39,819 bases of DNA. It comes from Eikenella exigua. GTDB taxonomy: Bacteria > Pseudomonadota > Gammaproteobacteria > Burkholderiales > Neisseriaceae. The stretch lies in NCBI RefSeq assembly GCF_008805035.1, contig NZ_CP038019.1:1-39819 (forward strand), read 5' to 3'. Made by a program: the position numbers and the translations under genes. This document shows, piece after piece, positions 6,885 to 14,381 of the stretch (position 1 is its first letter; every line of letters starts with the position of its first letter). The notes below the pieces were generated by a model. That model was not told the DNA's origin. It did no database searches and worked only from the letters and a program-made list of their open reading frames with translations.

Positions 6885-9086
6885 ATGAGCAGACTGTATA
6901 TTGCCGAAAAACCAGACGTGGCGCGTGCTTTGCGCGAGGCATTGGATCTGCCGGCCGAACGGCTGGACGGCTATTTCAAGTGCAGTAACGGCGACATGAT
7001 TACCTGGTGCTACGGCCATATGCTGCAACTGATGGATCCGGAAGATTACGATCCAAAGTATCAGCAATGGTCACTTGAGCACTTACCGATTGTCCATATC
7101 CCTTGGCGTAAAAAACCGTTACCCGACAGTGCCGTCCAGTTACAGCTAATCGGCAAGTTGTTGCAACAGGCAGCGGAAGTCGTGCATGCCGGCGATCCGG
7201 ATGAAGAAGGGCAGTTGTTGGTGGATGAGGTGTTGGAATATTTTTCTTGGCGCTTGCCGGTCAAACGGGTGCTTATTAACGACAATAATGCCAGCGTGGT
7301 ACGCAAAGCCTTGGCGCAGATGCGTGACAATGCCGAGTACCGCGGTTTGTCCCAGTCGGCGGAAGCCCGTTCGGTCAGTGATCAGTTGTACGGCTACAAC
7401 CTGACCCGGGCCTACACCTTAAAAGCGCGGGAGCAGGGATTTAACGGCGTGTTGTCGGTAGGACGGGTGCAAACGCCGATGCTGGGTTTGGTGGTGCGGC
7501 GTGACCGGGAAAATCAAAACCATGTCAAACAGTATTACTACCAGGTACAGGGAAATTTTGAGGTATCCGGCCAAGTCTTTTCCGCCCGCTATCAACCGCA
7601 ACCGGATACGGATGCGTTAGATGACAAAGGCCGTTTGGCGCGGCAGGATGAGGCAGAAGCCATTGCCCGGGAATGCAGCGGGCAGTCGGCAAAAATTTTA
7701 GCCGCTAAAATTTCCCACAAAACCCAGGCACCGCCGCTGCCATACAATCTGCTGAAGCTGCAAGCTGATTGCGCCCGCAAGTTCGGCTTGAAGCCGGACC
7801 AAGTCAAAGACATTACCCAAGTGTTACGCGAAAAATACAAACTGATTACCTATAACCGCAGCGACTGCCAGTATCTGAATGACGAGCATCATGCGGAGGC
7901 ACCGGTGATTTTGGCGGCCATCGGGCAGAATGCGCCGCTGTTTGCCCGGGTTTTGGCGAAAGCCGACCCGACCATCAAAAGCCGGGCATTCAATAATGAA
8001 AAGGTTTCTGCCCACCACGGCATTATCCCGACCCGGGCAACGGCCGATTTCAGCCGTCTGACCGAAGACGAGCAGCGGATTTATCTGCTGATTGCCCGTT
8101 CTTATATCGCCCAGTTTTACCCGGTGCATGAGTTCGACCAAACCGACTTAACCATCCAAGTCGGCCAGCGGCAGTTCGGTTGCCGCAGCCATAGCACTAC
8201 GGCTGCCGGTTGGCAGGTGCTGTACAAGAACGACCAGGGCAATACAGAAACCCAGCAGGGTGGGGGAGCGGAAGCCATATCGGAAATCGATTTGCGTAAC
8301 CTCCATCAAGGCGATACCGGCTGTTGCCGGACTGCCGAAGCCGTGAGTCTGGAGACCAAGCCCAAACCGCTGTATACCGTCGATACCTTGCTAAACGACC
8401 TGACCCGGGTGGCTAAATACATCCAGAATGACCAACTCCGGAAAATTTTGATTGAAAAAGATAAGGAAAAAGAAGGCGAACATGGCGGCATCGGTACACC
8501 GGCGACCCGGGACGAGATTTTACGCAACCTGTTCGACCGTGGTTATTTGGTCGAAAAAGGGAAACATATTGTCAGTACCGAGATCGGTCGTCAGCTATAC
8601 GATGCCTTGCCGGATCAGGCCAAATATCCGGATATGACCGCTTTGTGGCACCAACAGCAGCAGTACATCGTTAAAGGCGAATTGGATGCCGAACGCTTTG
8701 TCCGCAACTTAATGGAATACATAGGCGGCGAAGTGGCTCGGGTGCAGCAGGACGGCATTCAGCTTGCAATCAAAAAATACCCCTGTCCCAATTGCGGCAA
8801 ACCGCTGCGTCGGATGAAAGGCGGCAAAGGCTTCTTTTGGGGGTGTACCGGTTACAAAGACGGGTGTAAGACTTCTTTTTCCGACAAGGCGGGGCGGCCG
8901 GTTCTGGTGCCGAAAAAGCCGGAACCCAGCAGCAAATATGAATGCACGGCCTGCGGCAGTAAATTGATCAGACGGGCCGGTAAACGTAAAGGAACGCATT
9001 TTTGGGGGTGCAGCAGTTATCCCGACTGCAAACAATATTACCCCGATCTCAATGGGAAACCGGACTACTCACAGACGAAAGGATGA
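6885..9086 (+). CDS. traE: TraE, plasmid topoisomerase III-type type IA enzyme
   Basis: The 733-aa protein is a type IA topoisomerase. The Toprim domain shows MSRLYIAEKPDVARAL and HAGDPDEEGQLLVDEVL (acidic DxDxE triad). GVLSVGRVQTPMLGLV is the cleavage-domain signature. The catalytic tyrosine is Tyr323 in LITYNRSDCQYL, and GIIPTRATAD follows. Two C-terminal zinc ribbons begin with CPNCGKPL (about residues 630-665) and CTACGSKL (about 690-722). RP4 TraE is related and may resolve intertwined DNA during transfer, though it is dispensable there. A KorB-type operator lies inside the gene at 7697-7709. The start has a poor GGCTGAATC leader, but no other start fits the Toprim N terminus. Confidence 0.94.
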   Translation: MSRLYIAEKPDVARALREALDLPAERLDGYFKCSNGDMITWCYGHMLQLMDPEDYDPKYQQWSLEHLPIVHIPWRKKPLPDSAVQLQLIGKLLQQAAEVVHAGDPDEEGQLLVDEVLEYFSWRLPVKRVLINDNNASVVRKALAQMRDNAEYRGLSQSAEARSVSDQLYGYNLTRAYTLKAREQGFNGVLSVGRVQTPMLGLVVRRDRENQNHVKQYYYQVQGNFEVSGQVFSARYQPQPDTDALDDKGRLARQDEAEAIARECSGQSAKILAAKISHKTQAPPLPYNLLKLQADCARKFGLKPDQVKDITQVLREKYKLITYNRSDCQYLNDEHHAEAPVILAAIGQNAPLFARVLAKADPTIKSRAFNNEKVSAHHGIIPTRATADFSRLTEDEQRIYLLIARSYIAQFYPVHEFDQTDLTIQVGQRQFGCRSHSTTAAGWQVLYKNDQGNTETQQGGGAEAISEIDLRNLHQGDTGCCRTAEAVSLETKPKPLYTVDTLLNDLTRVAKYIQNDQLRKILIEKDKEKEGEHGGIGTPATRDEILRNLFDRGYLVEKGKHIVSTEIGRQLYDALPDQAKYPDMTALWHQQQQYIVKGELDAERFVRNLMEYIGGEVARVQQDGIQLAIKKYPCPNCGKPLRRMKGGKGFFWGCTGYKDGCKTSFSDKAGRPVLVPKKPEPSSKYECTACGSKLIRRAGKRKGTHFWGCSSYPDCKQYYPDLNGKPDYSQTKG
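7697..7709. promoter_or_regulatory. KorB-type operator inside traE
   Basis: TTTAGCCGCTAAA lies in coding sequence (codons for Ile-Leu-Ala-Ala-Lys-Ile). The flanks extend the palindrome (AAAATTTTAGCCGCTAAAAT). No promoter is evident nearby, so a structural or nucleoid-like role for KorB is more likely than direct repression. Confidence 0.65.
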
Positions 9087-9089
9087 GCA

Positions 9090-9272
9090 ATGGATACAAC
9101 AAACGATGTAATTGCCCAGAAAGTATTGGATTTGGACGTGCCGGGCGTGGAAGTGGCATTCGATCCCGAAGAGGCCGAGGCATTGGGTGCGTTTGTGGAA
9201 ACGGCATTGGAAGAAGCCGATGCGCGCGCCTCCGTCATCGATTTGGCCGAAATATCGGCTGAGGAGGCATAA
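9090..9272 (+). CDS. traD: TraD-like small acidic transfer protein
   Basis: This 60-aa, strongly acidic protein (…DPEEAEALGAFVETALEEADA…) lies between traE and traC, the place of the small traD gene in RP4. It has no Cys, no membrane segment and about 20 acidic residues. GATGAGCA before the ATG is a weak ribosome site. The function of TraD is not known; the resemblance is by position and by the central EAEALGAF segment. Codon use is like the neighbours, supporting a real gene. Confidence 0.65.
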   Translation: MDTTNDVIAQKVLDLDVPGVEVAFDPEEAEALGAFVETALEEADARASVIDLAEISAEEA

Positions 9273-9273
9273 C

Positions 9274-12237
9274 ATGACGGCCAAAAAACCGTTCTACCAA
9301 CAAGTAGCCGATAAACTGATCGAACAGTTGCAACAAGGAACCGCTCCCTGGCAAAAGCCGTGGGATGGTGAAGGTATGCCAGACCACATGCCCCACAATA
9401 CGATTACCGGTCGCCGTTATCGCGGCATCAATAATCTGTGGTTGCTGGCACAACAACGGCAAGATCCACGTTGGATGACATACAAACAGGCTGCCGCAAT
9501 CGGTGCCCAGGTGCGTAAAGGCGAAAAGGGCACGGTCATTGAGTATTGGAAGTTTACTGAAGAAATCAACAAGACCGATGAGCAAGGCCGCGAAATCATT
9601 GGTGCAGACGGCAAACCGGAAAAACAGACGGTGCAGCTGGAGCGACCCAAAGTATTTCATGCCGTGGTGTTCAATGCCGAACAAATCGACAATCTGCCGC
9701 CATTGGAAATATCGCCGCTGGCTTGGAATCCGGACGAACGGGCAGAAACCATCCTGCGCAATTCCGGTGCTTTGATCCAGCATCGCGCCGGTGACCGAGC
9801 ATTTTATTCGCTCAGAACCGACAGCATCACCCTGCCCCTGCGTGAGCAATTCGCTGATGCGGGGCATTACTATGCCGTTGCCCTGCATGAATTAGGCCAT
9901 TGGACCGGGCATGAGACCCGGCTAAATCGTGATATGTCCCATCCGTTCGGCAGCGAAGGTTATGCCCGGGAAGAATTGCGGGCAGAAATCGCATCTTTGA
10001 TGCTGAGCCAGGACTTGGGCGTTTCTTTCCATCCCAAACAACATGCCAGCTATGTAGACAGTTGGATTAAAGCGTTACAAGATGATCCGATGGAAATCAT
10101 GCGGGCCGCTGCTGATGCGGAAAAAATACATGCTTATGTTATGGAACTGGCCCAGATGCAGACAGTTGAGCAGCAGCAGGAGGAGAGTATGGGGCAAACC
10201 CAGCAGAACATAGATGAAGCCAGTCTGGATGCGGAACGGCAGGCTCTCCAGGCTGTTCAAGATGGATCCATCGCTGAATCGGTCGACTCATTGGTCAAAG
10301 AGCACCGTGTATCAGATCTCAAACAATTAGATGCCATCGTGGCCACGATAGAAGAGAGTGGTCGGCAAGGTGCTTTTTGGCAGCGGCATCAGCCGCCGGC
10401 AGACGAAGCAGCTTTTTTGGTTAAGTTGGTTGAAGCCAGAACGGTCTTGGATGATGCTGTGCACCAGATGGCAGCCGAGGTCGAGTCGGTGGCCGAACAG
10501 CTGCAACCGTTCTTGCCGCCGCAATCGGATGACGAGACAGTCAAAATCGTATCTGATGAAAAACGCTATGTACAAATCCCGTATGCGGACAAAAATGAAG
10601 CCAAAGCCCTGGGTGCCCGTTGGGATAAGGAGAAGAAATCCTGGTATATCCCCCCTGGCGTTAATCAAGCACCATTTGAAAAATGGTTGAACAGCCCGGT
10701 CAATCAGGCACAAACGGTTAGTACCACGGAACCGGCCGCCGACAAAATTCTGATTGATGTCCCGTACCGTGAAAAAAATGATGCACGCGCCCTAGGTGCC
10801 CGTTGGGATAAAGAACAGAAATCCTGGTACATCCCGGCTGGCACCAATGCCGCCCTGTTTGCCCGCTGGATGCAGGCGAAACCGGAGGTTGTTGCAGAAG
10901 AAGCGGCTCCCGATTCAATGCCGCAAGATGCGGCGGTCGAGCAGCAAGCAGCTGCGGTGCAGCAAGAACGGCAGGCAATCCGGCAGCAACAGGGTGACCA
11001 AACGCTTGAACGGGTGTATTTGGCCGTACCGTATGCCGAACGCGGTGCAGCCAAGGAACAAGGTGCCCGCTGGGATAAGGCCAACAAGTCTTGGTACATC
11101 ACCAGCGATCATCCCAATTTATCGGCCGTTGCCAAATGGCTGCCGGAAAACCAAGCGCTTCAGAGCGAACCGGCGATGTCGCCGCAAGAAGAGTTTGCCG
11201 ATAAGTTGCGTGAATTGGGCTGCGTGGTGGAGAAGGGGCATCCGTTCATGGACGGGCAAAAGCACCGCATTACCACGGTTGGCGATAAAGCCGGAGAGAA
11301 ATCCGGCTTCTACATCGCTTATCTGGATGGGCATCCGGCCGGTTATGTGAAGAATAACCGGACCGGCCAAGAAGAGCGTTGGAAAGCCAAAGGTCATAGT
11401 TTATCGCCGGCAGAAAAAGCTAAACTGGCTGCCGAAAGTGCCAGCAAACTTCAACAGCGCGAAGAACAAAAGCGGCAGGCGCAAGAGGCGGCGGTTGAGC
11501 GCATCAAACACTATATGCGCGGTTATCAACCGGTGTCGGAACCAACCCCTTATTTACAGACGAAAGGCATCCAACCGCAACCGGGTATTTTTACCGACCG
11601 TACCGGCCAGAAAACCTATATCCCGGTTTATAACATCGAGGGCGAATTGCGTTCGATGCAGTATATCCAACCGGACGGCACCAAACGTTTCGCCAAGGAC
11701 AGCCAACAGGAGGGCGGTTTGCACGTCGTGGGCGCCCGCGACCTACAAACCGCCAGTACCATCGTGTTGGCCGAGGGCTACGCCACCGCCGCCACTATTA
11801 ACGAAGCCACGGACGAGACCGTGGCCTGTGTCGCCGCGTTTAATTCCGGTAACCTGCCGTTGGTGGCCGCCGAATTAAGCCGCCGCTATCCGGAAAAACA
11901 ATTTTTGGTTGCCGGGGATGATGATTTGGCGGTGCAGGCCAAACAAGGGCGCAACCCCGGACGGGAAAAAGCCATGGAAGCAGCGGCCGTGTTGAACTGC
12001 CCGGCGGTGTTGCCGGTTTTCGCCCCCGGCGAACAATCGGCTGATCAAAAAGCGTTCACCGATTTCAACGATTTGGCACAGAAATCGGCGTTTGGCCGTG
12101 AAGGCGTGGCCAAACAAATCGGTGAAAAAATCCGTGCTCAGGCTGTTACCCAAACGGCTCGGCACGACCGGAAGCCGCCTCAGCCAGAACGGGAGCAAGC
12201 CGTAGCAGTTAAAAAACGCAGTGGTCCGCGTCGTTAG
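9274..12237 (+). CDS. traC: TraC: ArdC-type antirestriction/zincin domain, DUF5710 repeats and Toprim primase-like C terminus
   Basis: Start ATG 9274 follows GAGGAGG by six bases; a longer in-frame reading from 9112 overlaps traD and is rejected. The 987-aa protein begins with an ArdC-like ssDNA-binding domain (YQQVADKLIEQLQQGTAPW to about residue 130) and a zincin-type peptidase motif HELGH at residues 205-209. Three tandem DUF5710 modules follow (about 430-475, 490-535, 580-625), each with a GARWDKxxKSWYI core. A further domain (680-760) precedes a Toprim-like C terminus (IVLAEGYATAATINEAT about 829; LVAGDDDLAVQAKQGRNPG). RP4 TraC primase enters the recipient with the DNA. A canonical primase zinc finger is not evident here, so priming activity is uncertain. 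Confidence 0.9.
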   Translation: MTAKKPFYQQVADKLIEQLQQGTAPWQKPWDGEGMPDHMPHNTITGRRYRGINNLWLLAQQRQDPRWMTYKQAAAIGAQVRKGEKGTVIEYWKFTEEINKTDEQGREIIGADGKPEKQTVQLERPKVFHAVVFNAEQIDNLPPLEISPLAWNPDERAETILRNSGALIQHRAGDRAFYSLRTDSITLPLREQFADAGHYYAVALHELGHWTGHETRLNRDMSHPFGSEGYAREELRAEIASLMLSQDLGVSFHPKQHASYVDSWIKALQDDPMEIMRAAADAEKIHAYVMELAQMQTVEQQQEESMGQTQQNIDEASLDAERQALQAVQDGSIAESVDSLVKEHRVSDLKQLDAIVATIEESGRQGAFWQRHQPPADEAAFLVKLVEARTVLDDAVHQMAAEVESVAEQLQPFLPPQSDDETVKIVSDEKRYVQIPYADKNEAKALGARWDKEKKSWYIPPGVNQAPFEKWLNSPVNQAQTVSTTEPAADKILIDVPYREKNDARALGARWDKEQKSWYIPAGTNAALFARWMQAKPEVVAEEAAPDSMPQDAAVEQQAAAVQQERQAIRQQQGDQTLERVYLAVPYAERGAAKEQGARWDKANKSWYITSDHPNLSAVAKWLPENQALQSEPAMSPQEEFADKLRELGCVVEKGHPFMDGQKHRITTVGDKAGEKSGFYIAYLDGHPAGYVKNNRTGQEERWKAKGHSLSPAEKAKLAAESASKLQQREEQKRQAQEAAVERIKHYMRGYQPVSEPTPYLQTKGIQPQPGIFTDRTGQKTYIPVYNIEGELRSMQYIQPDGTKRFAKDSQQEGGLHVVGARDLQTASTIVLAEGYATAATINEATDETVACVAAFNSGNLPLVAAELSRRYPEKQFLVAGDDDLAVQAKQGRNPGREKAMEAAAVLNCPAVLPVFAPGEQSADQKAFTDFNDLAQKSAFGREGVAKQIGEKIRAQAVTQTARHDRKPPQPEREQAVAVKKRSGPRR

Positions 12238-12246
12238 GAGAATAGC

Positions 12247-12795
12247 TTGGATCGTAGGAAATTTTTACAGGGTGCGGTTGGTACGCTGGGTGCCGGTATG
12301 CTTGGTTTGCCGACCATTGCCCTGGCTGACGACAATCGTTTTTGGCTGCGTGACCGCAAATTATCGATATATCGGCCGGCTTCAGGCGAAAGGCAAAATG
12401 TTACATTTTTCAAGGACGGCCGCTATTCACAAGATGGTTATCGGCGGTTGTGCTGGCTGTTTCGTGACGTAGTGGACGGCAATGCCGTCATTGCCATGAA
12501 TATCAGCCTGTTTAACCTGCTGTTCGCCCAGCAGCAGTATCTGCGTGCTATTGGCCGCAGCAATCCGCTGTTGGTCTTGCACAGCGGCTATCGTACCCGC
12601 CGGCACAACAATACTTTGGAAGGGGCAGCAAAAAATTCACGCCACTTGGTCGGGGATGCGGCCGATTTCCATTTCCGACAGGCGACGTTGGAGGAAGTGC
12701 TGGCACTGGCCAGGCGTTTTCGGGTCGGCGGTATCGGGACGTACAGTACTTTCGTACACAACGACATCGGTCGCTACCGTGAGTGGCGCGGTTGA
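12247..12795 (+). CDS. Tat-exported M15-type (DUF882/YcbK-like) peptidoglycan peptidase
   Basis: The 182-aa protein starts at TTG 12247, six bases after AGGAG, which overlaps the traC stop. Its N terminus DRRKFLQGAVGTLGAGMLGLP…ALA is a twin-arginine signal peptide. The mature part has the peptidase M15 metal-binding pattern: SRHLVGDAADFHF (His…Asp) and FVHNDIGRYREW. VLHSGYRTRRHNNTL is the family's substrate-side motif. Such enzymes (MepK-like) cut crosslinks in peptidoglycan in the periplasm, which would help insert the transfer channel. It is last in the tra operon, before a hairpin at 12,802-12,827. The TTG start may keep its level low. Confidence 0.85.
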   Translation: MDRRKFLQGAVGTLGAGMLGLPTIALADDNRFWLRDRKLSIYRPASGERQNVTFFKDGRYSQDGYRRLCWLFRDVVDGNAVIAMNISLFNLLFAQQQYLRAIGRSNPLLVLHSGYRTRRHNNTLEGAAKNSRHLVGDAADFHFRQATLEEVLALARRFRVGGIGTYSTFVHNDIGRYREWRG

Positions 12796-12800
12796 TAAAC

Positions 12801-12828
12801 GGGCTACCTGAAAATCTTCAGGTAGCCT
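12801..12828. terminator. Inverted DNA uptake sequences forming a hairpin after the tra operon
   Basis: GGCTACCTGAA (12,802-12,812), a four-base loop and TTCAGGTAGCC (12,817-12,827) make a perfect 11-bp stem; C12800-G12829 and a G-T pair extend it. On the minus strand 12,828-12,817 reads AGGCTACCTGAA, exactly the 12-base uptake sequence reported for Eikenella; the other arm differs only in its first base. Neisseriaceae often use paired uptake sequences as terminators. There is no good T-run, so termination strength is uncertain. Confidence 0.8.
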
Positions 12829-12842
12829 GTTATGTAAAGAAG

Positions 12843-12871
12843 TTACTTTTGCCACAAAATTGAGCTATAAT
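12843..12871 (+). promoter_or_regulatory. Predicted sigma-70 promoter for the small RNA
   Basis: TTACTT (12,843-12,848), a 17-base spacer and a perfect TATAAT (12,866-12,871). Transcription should begin near 12,878. No protein-coding frame with a ribosome site follows before the terminator at 13,025. Confidence 0.6.
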
Positions 12872-12877
12872 AAACTT

Positions 12878-13050
12878 ACTGCAAGAGCTTTTTTAAGACA
12901 CATTAACCAGCGAACGGGTGTCTTAATGTGGGCAGTCTGGCTGTCGCTAGCCAGTTCAGTAGCTCAATCGAAAGATTGGTATCCGACCCCATGAGAGCTA
13001 AGGAGAGGCTGCGGCTACTACTTCAAGCACCTAACATTAGGTGCTTTTGT
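12878..13050 (+). ncRNA. Candidate structured small RNA of about 170 nt
   Basis: The segment has its own promoter and a strong terminator but no plausible protein. It is dense in potential pairings. TTAAGACAC (12,893-12,901) pairs with GTGTCTTAA (12,918-12,926). An exclusive alternative is CACATTAA (12,899-12,906) with TTAATGTG (12,923-12,930). Further stems are CTGGCT/AGCCAG (12,937-12,954), CAATC-GAAA-GATTG (12,965-12,978, a GNRA tetraloop), and TAGCTC/GAGCTA (12,960-12,965 with 12,995-13,000), which competes with AGTAGC/GCTACT (12,958-12,963 with 13,014-13,019). No Rfam family was recognised. It could be a regulatory RNA for replication, transfer or the convergent toxin gene, or an untranslated leader remnant. 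Transcription itself is inferred. Confidence 0.5.
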
Positions 13051-13053
13051 TTT
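13025..13053. terminator. Bidirectional intrinsic terminator
   Basis: AAGCACCTAA (13,025-13,034) and TTAGGTGCTT (13,037-13,046) are perfectly complementary and followed by TTGTTTT. The stop codon of the minus-strand toxin gene (13,039-13,037) lies inside the stem, so it can end both the small RNA and the convergent gene. Confidence 0.85.
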
Positions 13054-13468
13054 GCCTGGGCATCGTGCCTATTTTTGTGCCGCGAGCCATTGTTCCACCG
13101 AAAGCGGTTACGACGGAATAGGTAGTCAGCCCGTCCCTTTCCTGCCGTTCCAAAACAACCGTGCCCAATCGAAAGCGTACAACCATAGGCCGGTGAAAAC
13201 CGCGCATATTGCTAAATTCGCAATGAATCCCTGCTCCGGGCTGTAATATCATCTTCACATACAGACAGACACCTTCTTCATCGCAAGGCAAATTATGTCG
13301 ATTTAAATCCGCCGTATGCTCCGCCAAAATATGTGCTGCCCCAAAACCGCGGTTAGCCCCTCGGTGTTCTCCGTACTTCACTACGATTATGCCAGGAGGA
13401 AATGTATGTTTATGGGGTTCATTCAGTAACGGGAACTGCCCAATTTCTTTGATTATTCGATTTCTCAT
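13037..13468 (-). CDS. BECR-fold (barnase/EndoU/ColicinE5-RelE-like) nuclease toxin candidate
   Basis: The 143-aa protein starts at ATG 13468 with AGGA eight bases upstream. Its pattern GEHRGANRGFGAAHILAEH, then a run ending in VVRFRLGTVVLERQE, and YSVVTAFGG…GTKIGT resembles the phage-type BECR nuclease families found as toxin tips and stand-alone RNases. The likely catalytic residues are the His pair in AAHILAEH, Arg in VVRFR and Ser/Thr in YSVVTA; this is family knowledge, not tested here. There is no signal peptide. It is alone on the minus strand and no antitoxin reads in the same direction. It could be an unpaired addiction or effector toxin, with a neighbour acting in trans. The upstream leader holds a terminator-like hairpin. 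Confidence 0.6.
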   Translation of the reverse strand: MRNRIIKEIGQFPLLNEPHKHTFPPGIIVVKYGEHRGANRGFGAAHILAEHTADLNRHNLPCDEEGVCLYVKMILQPGAGIHCEFSNMRGFHRPMVVRFRLGTVVLERQERDGLTTYSVVTAFGGTMARGTKIGTMPRQNKST

Positions 13469-13503
13469 CTCGTTAATCCTTTATTTCTAGATATCTTATG
13501 AAA

Positions 13504-13570
13504 AAGCCGAGTGAATTTCAAGCTTGTAGATATATTTATTTATATGCGTCTGAAATTCAGTGTACGGCTT
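13504..13570 (-). promoter_or_regulatory. Long terminator-like hairpin in the leader of the nuclease gene
   Basis: AAGCCG (13,504-13,509) pairs with CGGCTT (13,565-13,570), and TGAATTTCA (13,512-13,520) with TGAAATTCA (13,551-13,559). Read on the minus strand the structure is followed at once by TTTTTC, then the toxin's ribosome site. It may attenuate readthrough into the toxin gene. On the plus strand GATTTTTATT follows, so it may also work in the other direction. Confidence 0.6.
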
Positions 13571-13617
13571 GATTTTTATTGGCATTGTAAATGGATGGGC
13601 AATTTACCTATTAATTA

Positions 13618-13646
13618 TTGACCTAGTTAATTAACCTATGTACAAT
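13618..13646 (+). promoter_or_regulatory. Strong sigma-70 promoter with palindromic operator
   Basis: TTGACC (13,618-13,623), a 17-base spacer and TACAAT (13,641-13,646). The spacer holds the palindrome GTTAATTAAC (13,626-13,635) and a TAACCTAT motif (13,632-13,639) shared with promoters at 35,656 and 36,191. ATTATTGACC recurs as a direct repeat at 13,614-13,623 and 13,651-13,660. It should drive the small genes at 13,712-14,381 and perhaps the resolvase. Confidence 0.7.
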
Positions 13647-13711
13647 ACAAATTATTGACCAAGCGGATGGGATGGCCAACAACCTATACTTAATTTAGCT
13701 AAGGTGGTTTT

Positions 13712-13780
13712 ATGAAGGTAAACTATAGAAATGATGAAAATTGTAAAGAATCAATAGAAGGGTTGTTAAATGGTTGTTGA
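13712..13780 (+). CDS. Possible 22-aa leader peptide
   Basis: ATG 13712 follows AAGGTGG and encodes MKVNYRNDENCKESIEGLLNGC before TGA. The stop lies 11 bases inside the next gene, so translation could be coupled. The first of two Cys is residue 11 and the second is the last residue. No family was recognised. It may be a translated leader rather than a functional peptide, or the remnant of a longer frame broken by a shift near 13,770. Confidence 0.35.
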   Translation: MKVNYRNDENCKESIEGLLNGC

Positions 13781-14066
13781 CCTTAATAAGGTGCTTACAG
13801 AGATGAATCCGCCGCCGATGTTTGTAGATATAAGAAAGCTACTCCGGTTGCAGTATAACCGCTCGATAGACAGTGAAGTATTGAAAATATACTCAGGTAA
13901 GGTTGATGCTGATATGCAGGATTGGTTAGCGAGGAAGGCGGCATACTGCTTACTAAAAGGAGATGGAGATAATGCATACGCTTGGATAGAATTTATTTTG
14001 GCATTGGATATAGATAATACAAAAATTATTGTGGATTACATTAACGGTAATCAGGATTTATCATAG
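13770..14066 (+). CDS. Hypothetical 98-aa protein
   Basis: The start ATG 13770 has AGAAGGG nearby. The protein is soluble, mildly acidic and ends QDLS; it contains a helical RKLLRLQYNRSID stretch and YAWIEFILALDIDN. No family was recognised. The gene is AT-rich compared with the tra genes, suggesting acquisition. Together with the next two genes it forms a plus-strand block after the promoter at 13,618. It sits divergently from the nuclease gene and might be its antidote, but only position suggests that. Confidence 0.6.
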   Translation: MVVDLNKVLTEMNPPPMFVDIRKLLRLQYNRSIDSEVLKIYSGKVDADMQDWLARKAAYCLLKGDGDNAYAWIEFILALDIDNTKIIVDYINGNQDLS

Positions 14067-14078
14067 ACTGGAGGTATC

Positions 14079-14381
14079 ATGGAAGAAAAAGAAAATCTGA
14101 AAGGGTTGTTATCTAAAACCTATGAATTAAGGGATGGGTTAAAGAAAGATTATAGATTTGCTTTATTAATGGAGGCTATATCTATATTGTCGCTTATTTT
14201 AGGAGTTATGAAGTTAAATAATGATGTATGGGTCTCGCCATTTGTTTTAGTTCTTCTTGGGACTAGCCTAATTTTTGGGTATATGATTGTGAGAGGTTTC
14301 TTTTTACTAAGAAGAACAATGGCTGTTATCATTGCGTTGGAATATGAAATTAAACAGAAGAGTAAAAATGAAAAAATGTAA
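14079..14381 (+). CDS. Hypothetical 100-aa protein with two membrane segments
   Basis: ATG 14079 follows CTGGAGG. A charged N-terminal helix (MEEKENLKGLLSKTYELRDGLKKDY) leads to two hydrophobic segments (about residues 28-46 and 52-75), the second ending in a positively charged loop, and a Lys-rich tail. The topology predicts both ends in the cytoplasm. No family was recognised. It is AT-rich, like the gene before it. The stop overlaps the resolvase start by one base (TAATG), so they are probably co-translated. Confidence 0.65.
   Translation: MEEKENLKGLLSKTYELRDGLKKDYRFALLMEAISILSLILGVMKLNNDVWVSPFVLVLLGTSLIFGYMIVRGFFLLRRTMAVIIALEYEIKQKSKNEKM

Noticed and set aside
9112..9273. N-terminal extension of traC to 9112
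   Set aside because: It overlaps traD, has no ribosome site, and the ArdC-like domain starts right at the ATG at 9274 with a strong site.
12951..13005. tRNA-like segment (AGTAGCTCAAT… resembles a D-arm)
   Set aside because: No T-arm (GGTTCGA), anticodon arm or acceptor stem could be laid out, and a CCA end is missing.
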